A DNA stretch of 64,000 nt from Actinomycetes bacterium (GTDB taxonomy: Bacteria; Actinomycetota; Actinomycetes; Propionibacteriales; Propionibacteriaceae). Both the position numbers and the translations under genes were made by a program. The notes below the pieces were generated by a model, which worked only from the letters and a program-made list of their open reading frames with translations, was not told the DNA's origin and searched no databases. Every line of letters begins with the position of its first letter. The stretch's first letter is position 1. This document shows positions 35,561-43,883 of the stretch, piece by piece. The DNA lies in contig JAEZHJ010000147.1 of assembly GCA_023436925.1 (NCBI GenBank), forward strand, positions 4,490 to 68,489, written 5' to 3'.

Positions 35561-36802
35561 GTGACCACGAACGAGTTGGAGAAGACGGGCCGGTTCAACC
35601 TGGCGCCGCTGCAGAAGTTCGGCCGCAGCCTGATGCTGCCGATCGCCTCCCTGCCCGCCGCTGCGCTCCTGCTGCGGCTGGGGCAGGACGACCTGCTGGG
35701 CGCCAACGGCCTGGGCTGGGGCCCGGTCGCTGCCGTGATCGGCGCCGCCGGCAACGCGCTGTTCGCCAACCTGCCGCTGCTGTTCGCGGTCGGCGTCGCG
35801 ATCGGCATCGCTCGCAAGGCGGACGGCTCCACCGCCATGGCCGCCGTCGTGGGCTACCTGGTCTTCAAGGCCGTCGGCGACGCCATGTCGCCGGTGATCG
35901 GGCTGCCGGTCGAGGACGGCACCCAGACCCTGGTCAACTACGGGGTGCTGGGCGGCATCCTGATCGGCCTGATCTCGGGCTGGTTGTGGCAGCGCTACTA
36001 CCGCATCCAGCTACCGCCCTACCTCGCCTTCTTCGGCGGTCGCCGATTCGTCCCGATGATCACGGCGCTGGCCGCGATCCTGCTCGCGGTGCTGCTCGCC
36101 TTCGTCTACCCGGCCTTCGACAACGGCCTGACCGCGATCGGCAACTGGGTGGCGCAGAACGCCGTCCTGGGCGGCTTCGTCTACGGCACCCTGAACCGGC
36201 TGCTGATCCCGCTCGGCCTGCACCACATCCTGAACAACCCGCCGTGGTTCCTGCTGGGGGAGTTCGCCAAGCCGGACGGCACCGTCGTCCACGGCGACAT
36301 CGCGCGCTTCCTGGCCGGCGACCCGACCGCCGGGACCTTCATGTCCGGGTTCTTCCCGATCATGATGTTCGCGCTGCCGGCGGCCGCCCTGGCGATCTGG
36401 CAGGAGGCCAGGCCTGAGAACCGCAAGCTGGTCGGCGGCATCATGCTCTCGGTCGCCCTCACCGCCTTCCTGACCGGAGTGACCGAGCCGCTGGAGTTCG
36501 CCTTCATGTTCGTCGCGTGGCCGCTGTACGTCATCCACGCGGTGCTGACCGGCGTCTCGCTGGCGGTCGCCAACCTGCTCGGGGCGAAGATGGGGTTCGG
36601 CTTCTCCGCCGGCCTGTTCGACTTCGCGCTGAACTGGAACATCGGCACGATGCCGTGGCTGCTGGTCATCCAGGGGCTGGTCTTCGCCGTCATCTACTAC
36701 TTCCTGTTCCGGTTCGCGATCCGCAGGTGGAACCTGCGGACCCCCGGACGGGAGGAGGAGGGCGAGTCCACCGGCGTCTCGCTCGACCCGACCGCTCAGT
36801 AG
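35561..36802 (+). CDS. nagE: PTS EIIC component, N-acetylglucosamine specific
   Basis: A 413-residue membrane component of the Glc/GlcNAc PTS family with about 10 membrane segments. The start FGRSLMLPIASLPAAALLLR, the segment FVPMITALAAILLAV and the substrate-site signatures LIPLGLHHILNNPPWF, TGVTEPLEFAFMF and SAGLFDFALNW are diagnostic for GlcNAc-type EIIC. Only the EIIC part is present. EIIB and EIIA are encoded divergently. GTG at 35561 has GGAAGGAAA before it. It is followed by nagB after a hairpin-rich 102-nt gap. Confidence 0.93.
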   Translation: MTTNELEKTGRFNLAPLQKFGRSLMLPIASLPAAALLLRLGQDDLLGANGLGWGPVAAVIGAAGNALFANLPLLFAVGVAIGIARKADGSTAMAAVVGYLVFKAVGDAMSPVIGLPVEDGTQTLVNYGVLGGILIGLISGWLWQRYYRIQLPPYLAFFGGRRFVPMITALAAILLAVLLAFVYPAFDNGLTAIGNWVAQNAVLGGFVYGTLNRLLIPLGLHHILNNPPWFLLGEFAKPDGTVVHGDIARFLAGDPTAGTFMSGFFPIMMFALPAAALAIWQEARPENRKLVGGIMLSVALTAFLTGVTEPLEFAFMFVAWPLYVIHAVLTGVSLAVANLLGAKMGFGFSAGLFDFALNWNIGTMPWLLVIQGLVFAVIYYFLFRFAIRRWNLRTPGREEEGESTGVSLDPTAQ

Positions 36803-36808
36803 CCGGAC

Positions 36809-36835
36809 GCCCCCGGGCCGACCAGGCCTGGGGGC
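36809..36835 (+). terminator. Hairpin between nagE and nagB
   Basis: GCCCCCGGGCC and GGCCTGGGGGC form an 11-bp stem with one G-U pair and a 5-nt loop, 7 nt after the nagE stop. A second small hairpin GGCCC-gtcc-GGGCC follows at 36870-36883. They could attenuate transcription or stabilise processed mRNA so that nagE and nagB are expressed at different levels. Confidence 0.5.
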
Positions 36836-36904
36836 ACAACCCACCGGGGTCGACACGGCCCCACGACAAGGCCCGTCCGGGCCCGGAAACGAGGTAGCTC
36901 CACC

Positions 36905-37702
36905 ATGGAAGTCATCATCTGCCCCAGCAGCGAGCGGGTCGGCAAGGTCGCGGCCGCGCGAGCGGCACGACTGGCCGCCGGAATCGGCCCCCGGGTCGTG
37001 CTCGGGGTCGCGACCGGCTCCTCGCCGGTCCAGACCTACCAGGCGCTGGCGGGGCTGGTGGAAGCCGGTGAGCTCGACCTGTCGGAGGCGTCCGCCTTCG
37101 CCCTGGACGAGTACGTCGGCCTTCCCAAGGGGCATCCGGAGAGCTACCACGAGGTGATCCACCGCACGGTCACCGTGCCGCTCGGGCTCGACCCGGCCCG
37201 CGTCCACGTCCCCGACGGCTTCGCCGAGGACCTGGAAGCCGCCGGACCGGCCTATGAGGCGGCGATCGAGGCCGCCGGGGGGGTCGACATCCAGTTCCTG
37301 GGGGTGGGCTCCAACGGCCACATCGGCTTCAACGAGCCGAGCAGCTCGCTCTCGTCCCGCACCCGGGTGAAGACCCTGACCGCCCGCACCCGGGAGGACA
37401 ACGCGCGCTTCTTCGACTCCCTCGACGACGTGCCGCGGCACTGCCTGACGCAGGGGCTGGGGACGATCATGGCCGCGCGCCACATCATCCTGATGGCCAC
37501 CGGTGAGGCCAAGGCCGAGGCGATCGCGGCGGTCGTGGAAGGCCCGATCACCGCGATGTGGCCGGGCTCGGTGCTGCAGCTCCATGAGGACGTCACGGTG
37601 GTGGTGGACGAGGCCGCCGCCGCCCGGCTGGCGCTGCAGGACTACTACCGCGAAACGGTCGCCTACCTGCCCCAGTGGCAGCGGATCGAGGTCCTCGGGT
37701 GA
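36905..37702 (+). CDS. nagB: Glucosamine-6-phosphate deaminase
   Basis: Converts glucosamine-6-phosphate to fructose-6-phosphate and ammonium. It has 265 residues, the standard length. Seen: GLATGSSP-like phosphate loop as VATGSSPVQTYQAL, LDEYVGLPKGHPESY with the proton-transfer Asp, and FLGVGSNGHIGFNEPSSS with the catalytic His and Glu. SRTRVKTLTARTREDNARFF is also typical. The ATG has AGGTAG about 9 nt upstream. It is followed 7 nt later by nagA. Confidence 0.96.
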   Translation: MEVIICPSSERVGKVAAARAARLAAGIGPRVVLGVATGSSPVQTYQALAGLVEAGELDLSEASAFALDEYVGLPKGHPESYHEVIHRTVTVPLGLDPARVHVPDGFAEDLEAAGPAYEAAIEAAGGVDIQFLGVGSNGHIGFNEPSSSLSSRTRVKTLTARTREDNARFFDSLDDVPRHCLTQGLGTIMAARHIILMATGEAKAEAIAAVVEGPITAMWPGSVLQLHEDVTVVVDEAAAARLALQDYYRETVAYLPQWQRIEVLG

Positions 37703-37709
37703 GGCCACC

Positions 37710-38825
37710 ATGCTGATTGCCGGCGAGCGGGTGCTGCTGCCGGACGAGGCCGGGCTCGTGCCCGGCTGGGTCGAGGTGTCCGGTGAGCAGCTCGTCGGAA
37801 CCGGACGGGGGGAGCCGCCCCGGGCGCCCGACGAGGTCGTCACCGGGGTGCTCGCACCCGGCTACGTCGACGTCCACAGCCACGGCGGCGGGGGAGCGTC
37901 CTTCGTCACCGAGGATCCCGACCGGGCACGGGTGGCGATCGCCGCCCACCGCAGGCTGGGCACCACCTCGATGGTCGCCTCGCTGGTGACCGGGGCGTTG
38001 CCCGACCTGCACCGCCAGGTCGCCATGCTGGCCGGACTGGTCGAGGACGGCGACCTGCTCGGAGTGCACCTCGAGGGCCCGTGGCTGGCGGAGAAGTACA
38101 AGGGCGCCCACCCGCCGCAGCTGCTGCGAGACCCCGACCCCGGCGACGTCGCGGCCCTGCTCGACACCGGACGCGGCACGGTGCGGATGGTGACCATCGC
38201 CCCGGAGCGGCCCGGGGCGCTGGACTCGATCCGGCTGATGACCGAGCGGGGCTGCCTCGCCGCGGTCGGCCACACCGACGCCGACTACGAGACCACCAGG
38301 GCGGCGATCGCGGCCGGGGCCGGGGGAGCGACCCACCTGTTCAACGCGATGCCCGGCCTCAAGCACCGCGCGCCGGGGCCCGTCCTGGCGCTGTGGGAGG
38401 ACCCGCAGGTGGTGCTCGAGCTGGTGATGGACGGGGTGCACGTCCGTCCGGAGCTGGTGGCCTGGGTGATGGCGACCGCGCCCGGACGGGTGGCGCTGGT
38501 CACCGACGCGATGGCGGCCGCCGGCGGCGAGGACGGCGACTACGTGCTCGGGGAGCTCGCCGTCGAGGTGCGCGGGGGCGTCGCCCGGCTGGCCGGCAAG
38601 GACACCATCGCCGGCTCGACGCTCACCCTGGACCGGGCGGTGCGCAACGCGGTGGCTGCCGGGGTCGAGGTCGCCGATGCGCTGCGCGCGGCGACCTCGG
38701 TGCCGGCCGACTACCTCGGGCTGACCGGGGTCGGCAGGCTGGCTGCGGGCAAGCGGGCCGACCTGATCGTGCTCGACCCCGGCCTGCACGTGACCCGGGT
38801 GATGTGGCGCGGCCGCTGGCAGTAG
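37710..38825 (+). CDS. nagA: N-acetylglucosamine-6-phosphate deacetylase
   Basis: Removes acetate from GlcNAc-6-phosphate to feed NagB. It has 371 residues in an amidohydrolase fold. Metal and substrate motifs: DVHSHGGGG, LGVHLEGPWLAEKYKGAH (Glu ligand), VGHTDADYETT, HLFNAMPGLKHRAPG, and LVTDAMAAAG with the catalytic Asp. It ends the nag operon and is followed by inverted array 2, which may terminate transcription. Confidence 0.95.
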   Translation: MLIAGERVLLPDEAGLVPGWVEVSGEQLVGTGRGEPPRAPDEVVTGVLAPGYVDVHSHGGGGASFVTEDPDRARVAIAAHRRLGTTSMVASLVTGALPDLHRQVAMLAGLVEDGDLLGVHLEGPWLAEKYKGAHPPQLLRDPDPGDVAALLDTGRGTVRMVTIAPERPGALDSIRLMTERGCLAAVGHTDADYETTRAAIAAGAGGATHLFNAMPGLKHRAPGPVLALWEDPQVVLELVMDGVHVRPELVAWVMATAPGRVALVTDAMAAAGGEDGDYVLGELAVEVRGGVARLAGKDTIAGSTLTLDRAVRNAVAAGVEVADALRAATSVPADYLGLTGVGRLAAGKRADLIVLDPGLHVTRVMWRGRWQ

Positions 38826-38833
38826 CGTTTCGC

Positions 38834-38911
38834 CGAGGGCCACCCCATCCGCTGAGGGCCACCCATGATGGGTGGCCCTCGACGCGAAGGCTGGCCCTCG
38901 GTGGAGGCGGG
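38834..38911. repeat. 19-bp-period inverted array 2
   Basis: Two forward units (CGAGGGCCACC type) face two reverse units (GGCCCTCG at 38874 and 38893). The centre (38854-38880) is a perfect palindrome: GAGGGCCACCCAT, one base, ATGGGTGGCCCTC, a 13-bp stem. It lies 8 nt after nagA and upstream of the SNF2 gene, which has its own leaderless start, so it probably acts as the nag terminator. Confidence 0.85.
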
Positions 38912-38974
38912 ACGGACGGGGACGACTGCGAGGCACGAAAGAGACGCCGGGTTCGCGATCCGGGCTGAGGTGGG

Positions 38975-38980
38975 TAGCCT
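38975..38980 (+). promoter_or_regulatory. -10 box of the SNF2 helicase gene
   Basis: TAGCCT lies 4 nt before the ATG at 38985 and 7 nt before a second ATG at 38988. The spacing favours a leaderless start at 38988. Confidence 0.5.
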
Positions 38981-38984
38981 CGCC

Positions 38985-41900
38985 ATGATGTCCGAAAACG
39001 CCGACCGGAGTTCCTGGGTGCGGGACCTGACCGAAGCCCGGTTGCTCGCCGCCTTCGGTCCGCACGCCTTCTCGGCCGGACGGCAGTACGCCGCGATGGG
39101 CCGGGTCGGACGGATCTCGCACGCCGGCGGGACCGCCGACCGGGTGCTCCAGGCCAATGTCCGCGGCTCCGGGCGCAACCCGTACCAGACCGTCGTCCGG
39201 TTCAGCGCTGCCGGCGCCATCAGCTCGTTCTGCAGCTGTCCGGTCCGGACCAACTGCAAGCACGGCGTCGCGGTGCTGTGGGCCTTCCGTAACGCCGAAC
39301 TCGAACCGGTCCCGCCGCCGTGGCAGCGCGTGCTCGGACAGCTCACCGAACAGTCCCGCCGCGACCGGGCCCCCGGCCGTCCGCTCGGCCTGCAGTTCAC
39401 CCGGCCGGTCGGCGGCGACCCGCAACTGCGCGTCCTGATGCCGGGGCGGCGGGGCTGGGTGAAGACGGGGGTCGACTGGGACACCATCGACCGGCCCTGG
39501 GACACCACCTTCGCCGAGCCGCAGCGCCGGGCGCTGTCGGCGCTGCGCCAGGCCCACCGCGGCCCGACCGGGTACGGCTACCACACCCGGCCCGAGCTGC
39601 TGTCCCTGGCCGACTTCACCCCCGACGTCTGGCAGTTGCTGGCCGCCGCCCGGGACGCGGGAGTCACCTTCGTGCCCGTCGAGCCGGTCAGCTCGGTGCG
39701 GCTGCTGGACGGCCCCGCCGAGATGGTCACCAGGCTCCGCCCGTCCGGACGCGCAGGAGCCGGGGGAGCCACCTCCCAGGAGACAGGTATCGAGTTGGTC
39801 ACCAGCCTGGTCGCCGAGGGCCGCGAGTGGGAGGTCGGCGCCGGCACCCTGATCGGCGAACCCGCCCACGGGGTCGCCTTCGGCGGCAACGGGACCCTGG
39901 TGCTCGGCCCGCTCGCCACCCCGCTGAGCGCCGCCGCCCGCGTCCTGCTGGTCCGCCACCCGGTCCTCGAGATCCCGGCGTCCGACGTCCCCGCGTTCAC
40001 CGCCGGCTACCTGCCCGGCCTGCGCCGCGCCCTCCACCTCGATGTCGACGCCGAGCTCGCCCTGCCCGAGGTCGAACCGCCCGTGATCACCCTGGGGGTC
40101 GGGTTCCACCCCGGCCACACCACCCGGCTGCAGTGGGGTTTCCGGTACCGGGCCGGCGACCGGGTCTTCGACCTCGGCGCCGCCGCGAACCCGTCCGACC
40201 CCCCGGTCCGCGACCCGGCCGCCGAGGCCGAACTGCTGGCCCGGCTTCCCGACCAGGCCTGGGCGATCGCTCCCGACCAGTTCGGACGCGCTCGCCTGGT
40301 GCCGTCCGCCGAACTCGTCGGCGCCGACTCGGCGACCTTCGTCACCGACTGGCTGCCCGTCCTGCAGGGCCTGCCCGGCGTCGAGGTCGAGCTGGACGGC
40401 ACCCCACCCGACTACCGCCACACCGACGCCGCCCCGCTGGTGCGGGTCGGGGTCTCCGACCGCGCGGCCACCGACTGGTTCGACCTGGCGGTCACGGTCA
40501 GCATCGAGGGTGAGGAGATCGAGTTCGCCGAGCTCTTCAGCGCGCTGGCCCGCGGCGACTCCCACCTGATCCTCGACTCCGGTACCTGGTTCAGCCTCGA
40601 CCGGCCCGAACTGGCCGAACTGCGCCGGATCATCGAGGAGGCGCGTCAGTTGCAGGCCGAGCCGGGCGGCGGCCTGCGGCTGCGCCCCGAGCACGCCGGG
40701 CTGTGGCAGGACCTGGCCGACCTCGGCGTGATCGGCGAGCAGTCCCGGGCCTGGCGCGAGGCCGTGGCCGGGCTGCTCGACACCGACGAGCTCCCCGAGG
40801 TTCCGGTCCCGGACGACCTCGAGGCGACGCTTCGGCCCTATCAGGTGGTGGGCTTCCGCTGGCTCGACTTCCTCTGGCGGGCGGGACTCGGCGGCATCCT
40901 CGCCGACGACATGGGCCTGGGCAAGACCGTCCAGGTGCTCTGCGCGGTGCTGTCCGCGGCCCGCCGCGGCGAGCTGAACGAGCCCGTGCTGGTCGTCGCC
41001 CCCACCTCGGTGGTCGCCACCTGGGCCGGGGAGGCGAAGCGGTTCGCCCCGGGCCTTCGGGTCCGCACCGTCGAGGCGACCGCCGGCCGGCGCAGCGAGT
41101 CCCTGGCGGAGCTGCGCGCCGACGCCGACATCGTCGTCACCTCCTACACGCTGCTGAGGCTGGAAGACGCGGGCTATGCCGCGCTGCCGTGGTCGGCGGT
41201 CGTGCTGGACGAGGCGCAGTTCATCAAGAACCGGGCCACCCGCGCCTACAAGGCCGTGCGGCGGCTGAACGCCAGGGTGAAGTTCGCCGTGACCGGCACC
41301 CCGTTGGAGAACAACCTGATGGACCTGTGGTCGCTGCTGTCGGTGACCGCGCCCGGGCTGTTCGCCGACCCGGACGTCTTCGCCGAGCTCTACCGCCGGC
41401 CGATCGAGACCGGACGCGACCCGGACGCGCTCGCCCGGCTGCACCGGCGGGTCCGTCCGCTGATGCTGCGGCGCACCAAGGAGGCGGTGGCGACCGAGTT
41501 GCCGCCCAAGCAGGAGCAGGTGCTCGGCATCACCCTGGGGCCGGGCCACCGCCGGATCTACGACCGCCACCTGGCCGCGGAGCGCAAGCGGGTGCTGCGG
41601 CTGGTGGACGACCTGGACCGGAACCGGGTCGCGATCCTGCGCTCGCTGACCGTGCTGCGCCAGCTCAGCCTCTCCCCGGCGCTGGTGGAGCCGGACGCTC
41701 CGGAGCAGTCGGCCAAGATCGACACCCTGATCGACCTGGTCAGTGAACTGGCCGCCGAGGGGCACCGGGCGCTCGTCTTCAGCCAGTTCACCGGCTTCCT
41801 CGGCCTGGTCCGCAAGCGGCTGACCGAGGAAGGGATCGGCTACGCCTACCTGGACGGACGCACCCGCGACCGGCAGGCCCGGATCGACGGCTTCCGGACG

Positions 41901-42218
41901 TCCAGCGACCCGGTGTTCCTGATCAGCCTCAAGGCGGGCGGGTTCGGGCTCACCCTCACCGAGGCCGACTACGTGTTCATCCTCGACCCGTGGTGGAACC
42001 CGGCCGCCGAGACCCAGGCGATCGACCGCACCCACCGGATCGGCCAGGACAAGCCGGTGATGGTCTACCGGCTGGTGAGCGAGAACACGATCGAGGAGAA
42101 GGTGGTGGCGCTGCAGGCCCGCAAGCGGGACCTGTTCGCCGCCGTGATGGGCCGGGGCAGCGAGCTGGGCGCCCCGCTGAACGCCGACGACATCCGCGGG
42201 CTGCTCGACCTCGAGTAG
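38985..42218 (+). CDS. SWIM zinc-finger / SNF2-family helicase-like ATPase
   Basis: A 1077-residue protein (1076 if the second of two adjacent ATGs is used). The SWIM zinc finger is CSCPVRTNCKHG, residues about 82-93. A long middle region has no recognisable domain. The SNF2 ATPase begins near 610: DDMGLGKTVQVL (Walker A, about 640), VVLDEAQFIKN (DEAQ, about 742) and FAVTGTPLENNLMDLW. The helicase C part has VFSQFTGFLGLVRKRL, LKAGGFGLTLTEADYV and DRTHRIGQDKPVMVYRLV (about 1020). This class remodels nucleic-acid-protein complexes, perhaps RNA polymerase. The bacterial role is unknown. Compositionally similar frame extends upstream into array 2 but is not protein-like. Confidence 0.9.
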   Translation: MMSENADRSSWVRDLTEARLLAAFGPHAFSAGRQYAAMGRVGRISHAGGTADRVLQANVRGSGRNPYQTVVRFSAAGAISSFCSCPVRTNCKHGVAVLWAFRNAELEPVPPPWQRVLGQLTEQSRRDRAPGRPLGLQFTRPVGGDPQLRVLMPGRRGWVKTGVDWDTIDRPWDTTFAEPQRRALSALRQAHRGPTGYGYHTRPELLSLADFTPDVWQLLAAARDAGVTFVPVEPVSSVRLLDGPAEMVTRLRPSGRAGAGGATSQETGIELVTSLVAEGREWEVGAGTLIGEPAHGVAFGGNGTLVLGPLATPLSAAARVLLVRHPVLEIPASDVPAFTAGYLPGLRRALHLDVDAELALPEVEPPVITLGVGFHPGHTTRLQWGFRYRAGDRVFDLGAAANPSDPPVRDPAAEAELLARLPDQAWAIAPDQFGRARLVPSAELVGADSATFVTDWLPVLQGLPGVEVELDGTPPDYRHTDAAPLVRVGVSDRAATDWFDLAVTVSIEGEEIEFAELFSALARGDSHLILDSGTWFSLDRPELAELRRIIEEARQLQAEPGGGLRLRPEHAGLWQDLADLGVIGEQSRAWREAVAGLLDTDELPEVPVPDDLEATLRPYQVVGFRWLDFLWRAGLGGILADDMGLGKTVQVLCAVLSAARRGELNEPVLVVAPTSVVATWAGEAKRFAPGLRVRTVEATAGRRSESLAELRADADIVVTSYTLLRLEDAGYAALPWSAVVLDEAQFIKNRATRAYKAVRRLNARVKFAVTGTPLENNLMDLWSLLSVTAPGLFADPDVFAELYRRPIETGRDPDALARLHRRVRPLMLRRTKEAVATELPPKQEQVLGITLGPGHRRIYDRHLAAERKRVLRLVDDLDRNRVAILRSLTVLRQLSLSPALVEPDAPEQSAKIDTLIDLVSELAAEGHRALVFSQFTGFLGLVRKRLTEEGIGYAYLDGRTRDRQARIDGFRTSSDPVFLISLKAGGFGLTLTEADYVFILDPWWNPAAETQAIDRTHRIGQDKPVMVYRLVSENTIEEKVVALQARKRDLFAAVMGRGSELGAPLNADDIRGLLDLE

Positions 42219-42245
42219 TCGGCGTTCGTCCGCCGCCTCCTCCGT
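42219..42245 (+). other. Short spacer before array 3
   Basis: Untranslated tail after the SNF2 stop. No signal beyond the start of the repeat array. Confidence 0.4.
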
Positions 42246-42361
42246 CGAGGGCCACCTCATCCGTCGAGGTCCACCTCATCCGTCGAGGGCCACTCATATT
42301 GGGTGGCCCTCGGCGTGAAGGGTGGCCCTCGACATGAACGGTGGCCGTCGATACTGGACGG
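42246..42361. repeat. 19-bp-period inverted array 3
   Basis: Three forward units (CGAGGGCCACCTCATCCGT at 42246, one variant at 42265, and 42284) face three reverse units (42305, 42324, 42343). The centre pairs GAGGGCCAC with GTGGCCCTC. It lies between the convergent SNF2 and menF genes, the same context as array 1. Confidence 0.85.
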
Positions 42362-42385
42362 CTGCGGGCGGGCCGGGGCTCAAGG

Positions 42386-42448
42386 ACCGTCCCCGTGTGC
42401 GGGAGAACCGTCCCCGTGTGCGGGAGAACCGTCCCCGTGTGCCGCAGG
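42386..42448 (+). repeat. 21-bp tandem repeat, three copies
   Basis: ACCGTCCCCGTGTGCGGGAG plus A repeats at 42386, 42407 and 42428. The first two copies are exact and the third changes after GTGTGC. Each unit contains CCCG-tgtg-CGGG, a tiny hairpin. It lies 10 nt past the end of menF, next to array 3. A fourth, weaker copy runs into the menF stop region. Confidence 0.8.
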
Positions 42449-42457
42449 ACCGTTCCG

Positions 42458-43723
42458 TCAGTGCCGGGGGACGTCCACCCCGAGGGCTTCCAGCATCGGG
42501 ACGAGCTTCGCCTCGGTCTCGGCGTATTCCTCGGCCGGGTCCGATCCGGCCACGATCCCGCAGCCGGCGTAGAGGGTGATCGAGCGGCGGTCCTCGGCCA
42601 GGTGACCGCAGCGCAGCGCGATCGCGAACTCGCCGTCCCCGCCGGCCTCCATCCAGCCGACCGGGCCCGAGTACCGACCGCGATCCAGGTGCTCGAGTTC
42701 GGCGATGGCCCGCCGGGCGGTGGCGGTCGGCGTCCCGCAGACCGCGGCGGACGGGTGGAGCTCCGCGGCCAGCCGCAGCGCGCTCACCCCGCCGTGGGCG
42801 ACCGCCGTCACATCCGAGGCCAGGTGCAGCACGTTGGGCAGCTCCAGGACGTACGGGGCGTCCGGCACGTTCATGCCCGAGCAGAACGGCGCGAGGGCCG
42901 CGGCGACCGAGTCCACCGCCAGCTCATGCTCCACCAGGTTCTTGCTCGAGCGGGCCAGGCCGTGGGCCAGCTTGAGGTCGAGTTCCTCGCCGCCGTTGCG
43001 ACGGATCGTCCCGGCCAGCACCCGCGACATCGCCAGGCCGCCCTCCAGCCGGACCAGCATCTCCGGCGAGGCACCGACCAGCCCGTCGACCCAGTACGTC
43101 CAGCAGGTCGGGTACGCCCCCGACAGGGCGCCGACCAGCCAGCGCGGGTCGATCGGCTCGTCGGCCTCCGCCCGGGCCGCCCGCGCGAGCACCACCTTGC
43201 TCAGGTCGTCGCGACCGATCCGCGCCACCGCTTCGGCGACGATCCGCTGCCACTCCTCACGATCCAGTGACCGGCCCGAGACCCCGACCACCCTTGGACG
43301 GGGGATCAGGTCCACGGTCGGTTGCGGCAGCGCCGGTGCGGGTTCGTCCGAGCGGCTCAGCCGGGTCACCCAACTGCGGCCGCGGCGGCGTCCGATCACG
43401 ACCCGCGGCACCACCATCAGGGACGGCTGCGCCGAGTTGTCCGGGTCGAACGGGAAGGACGCGAAGACCACCGGACCGGTCGAGCCGAGCCCGGGCAGTT
43501 GGGTGCTGAGGTCGATTCCGGCGACGAAGTCCCGCCACCACTGGTCGGCTTCCCCGGCGGACGCGCCCTCCAGGCGGGCCACCTCGCCGATCCCGATCAT
43601 CCCGTCGCCACGCCGCAGCCAGGCGACCGCAGGGCCGGAGGGGAGGAAAGCCTCCAGCGGCCCGGGGTCCGAGATCTCAAGAGTCTCGGCCCGCCAGACA
43701 GGCCGCGGCGGGAGGTCACGCAC
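42458..43723 (-). CDS. menF: Isochorismate synthase
   Basis: Converts chorismate to isochorismate, the entry to menaquinone. It has 421 residues from the chosen start. Chorismate-binding family signatures: SKVVLARAARAEAD, GASPEMLVRLEGG, SRVLAGTIRRNG, LARSSKNLVEHELAVD, LHLASDVTAV, ELHPSAAVCGTPTATARRAI, YSGPVGWMEAGGDGEFAIALR and YAGCGIVAGSDPAEEYAET. The salicylate-synthase-type extra features are not seen. GTG at 43723 is favoured over a TTG at 43795, because TATCCT lies 6 nt before the GTG as a leaderless -10. It is separated by about 14 kb from menD. Confidence 0.9.
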   Translation of the reverse strand: MRDLPPRPVWRAETLEISDPGPLEAFLPSGPAVAWLRRGDGMIGIGEVARLEGASAGEADQWWRDFVAGIDLSTQLPGLGSTGPVVFASFPFDPDNSAQPSLMVVPRVVIGRRRGRSWVTRLSRSDEPAPALPQPTVDLIPRPRVVGVSGRSLDREEWQRIVAEAVARIGRDDLSKVVLARAARAEADEPIDPRWLVGALSGAYPTCWTYWVDGLVGASPEMLVRLEGGLAMSRVLAGTIRRNGGEELDLKLAHGLARSSKNLVEHELAVDSVAAALAPFCSGMNVPDAPYVLELPNVLHLASDVTAVAHGGVSALRLAAELHPSAAVCGTPTATARRAIAELEHLDRGRYSGPVGWMEAGGDGEFAIALRCGHLAEDRRSITLYAGCGIVAGSDPAEEYAETEAKLVPMLEALGVDVPRH

Positions 43724-43729
43724 CAACGC

Positions 43730-43735
43730 AGGATA
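43730..43735 (-). promoter_or_regulatory. -10 box of the menF leaderless promoter
   Basis: On the reverse strand TATCCT lies 6 nt before the GTG start at 43723. This decides the start in favour of GTG over the longer TTG-initiated frame. Confidence 0.65.
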
Positions 43736-43883
43736 GCCCCGTCCGCTCGGCCACGCGAAACCGGCTCCCGTCGCGGCCCCGAGCAGGGCGTCCAAGGTGC
43801 CCGACCTTGCCGCGAAGGCAAAACCAGTGCGCCAAAGGCCCTAGACTAGGCGGGCCACAAGCTGTAGTCAGGAGCCGTAGCCC

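Noticed and set aside
37593..42260. An open frame of 1555 codons on the reverse strand across nagA and the SNF2 gene
   Set aside because: It mirrors two well-recognised forward genes and its translation is Gly/Arg/Asp-rich low-complexity sequence, as expected for the antisense frame of high-GC coding DNA.
43724..43795. TTG-initiated extension of menF
   Set aside because: A TATCCT box 6 nt before the GTG at 43723 indicates a leaderless start there; the extension would cover the promoter itself.
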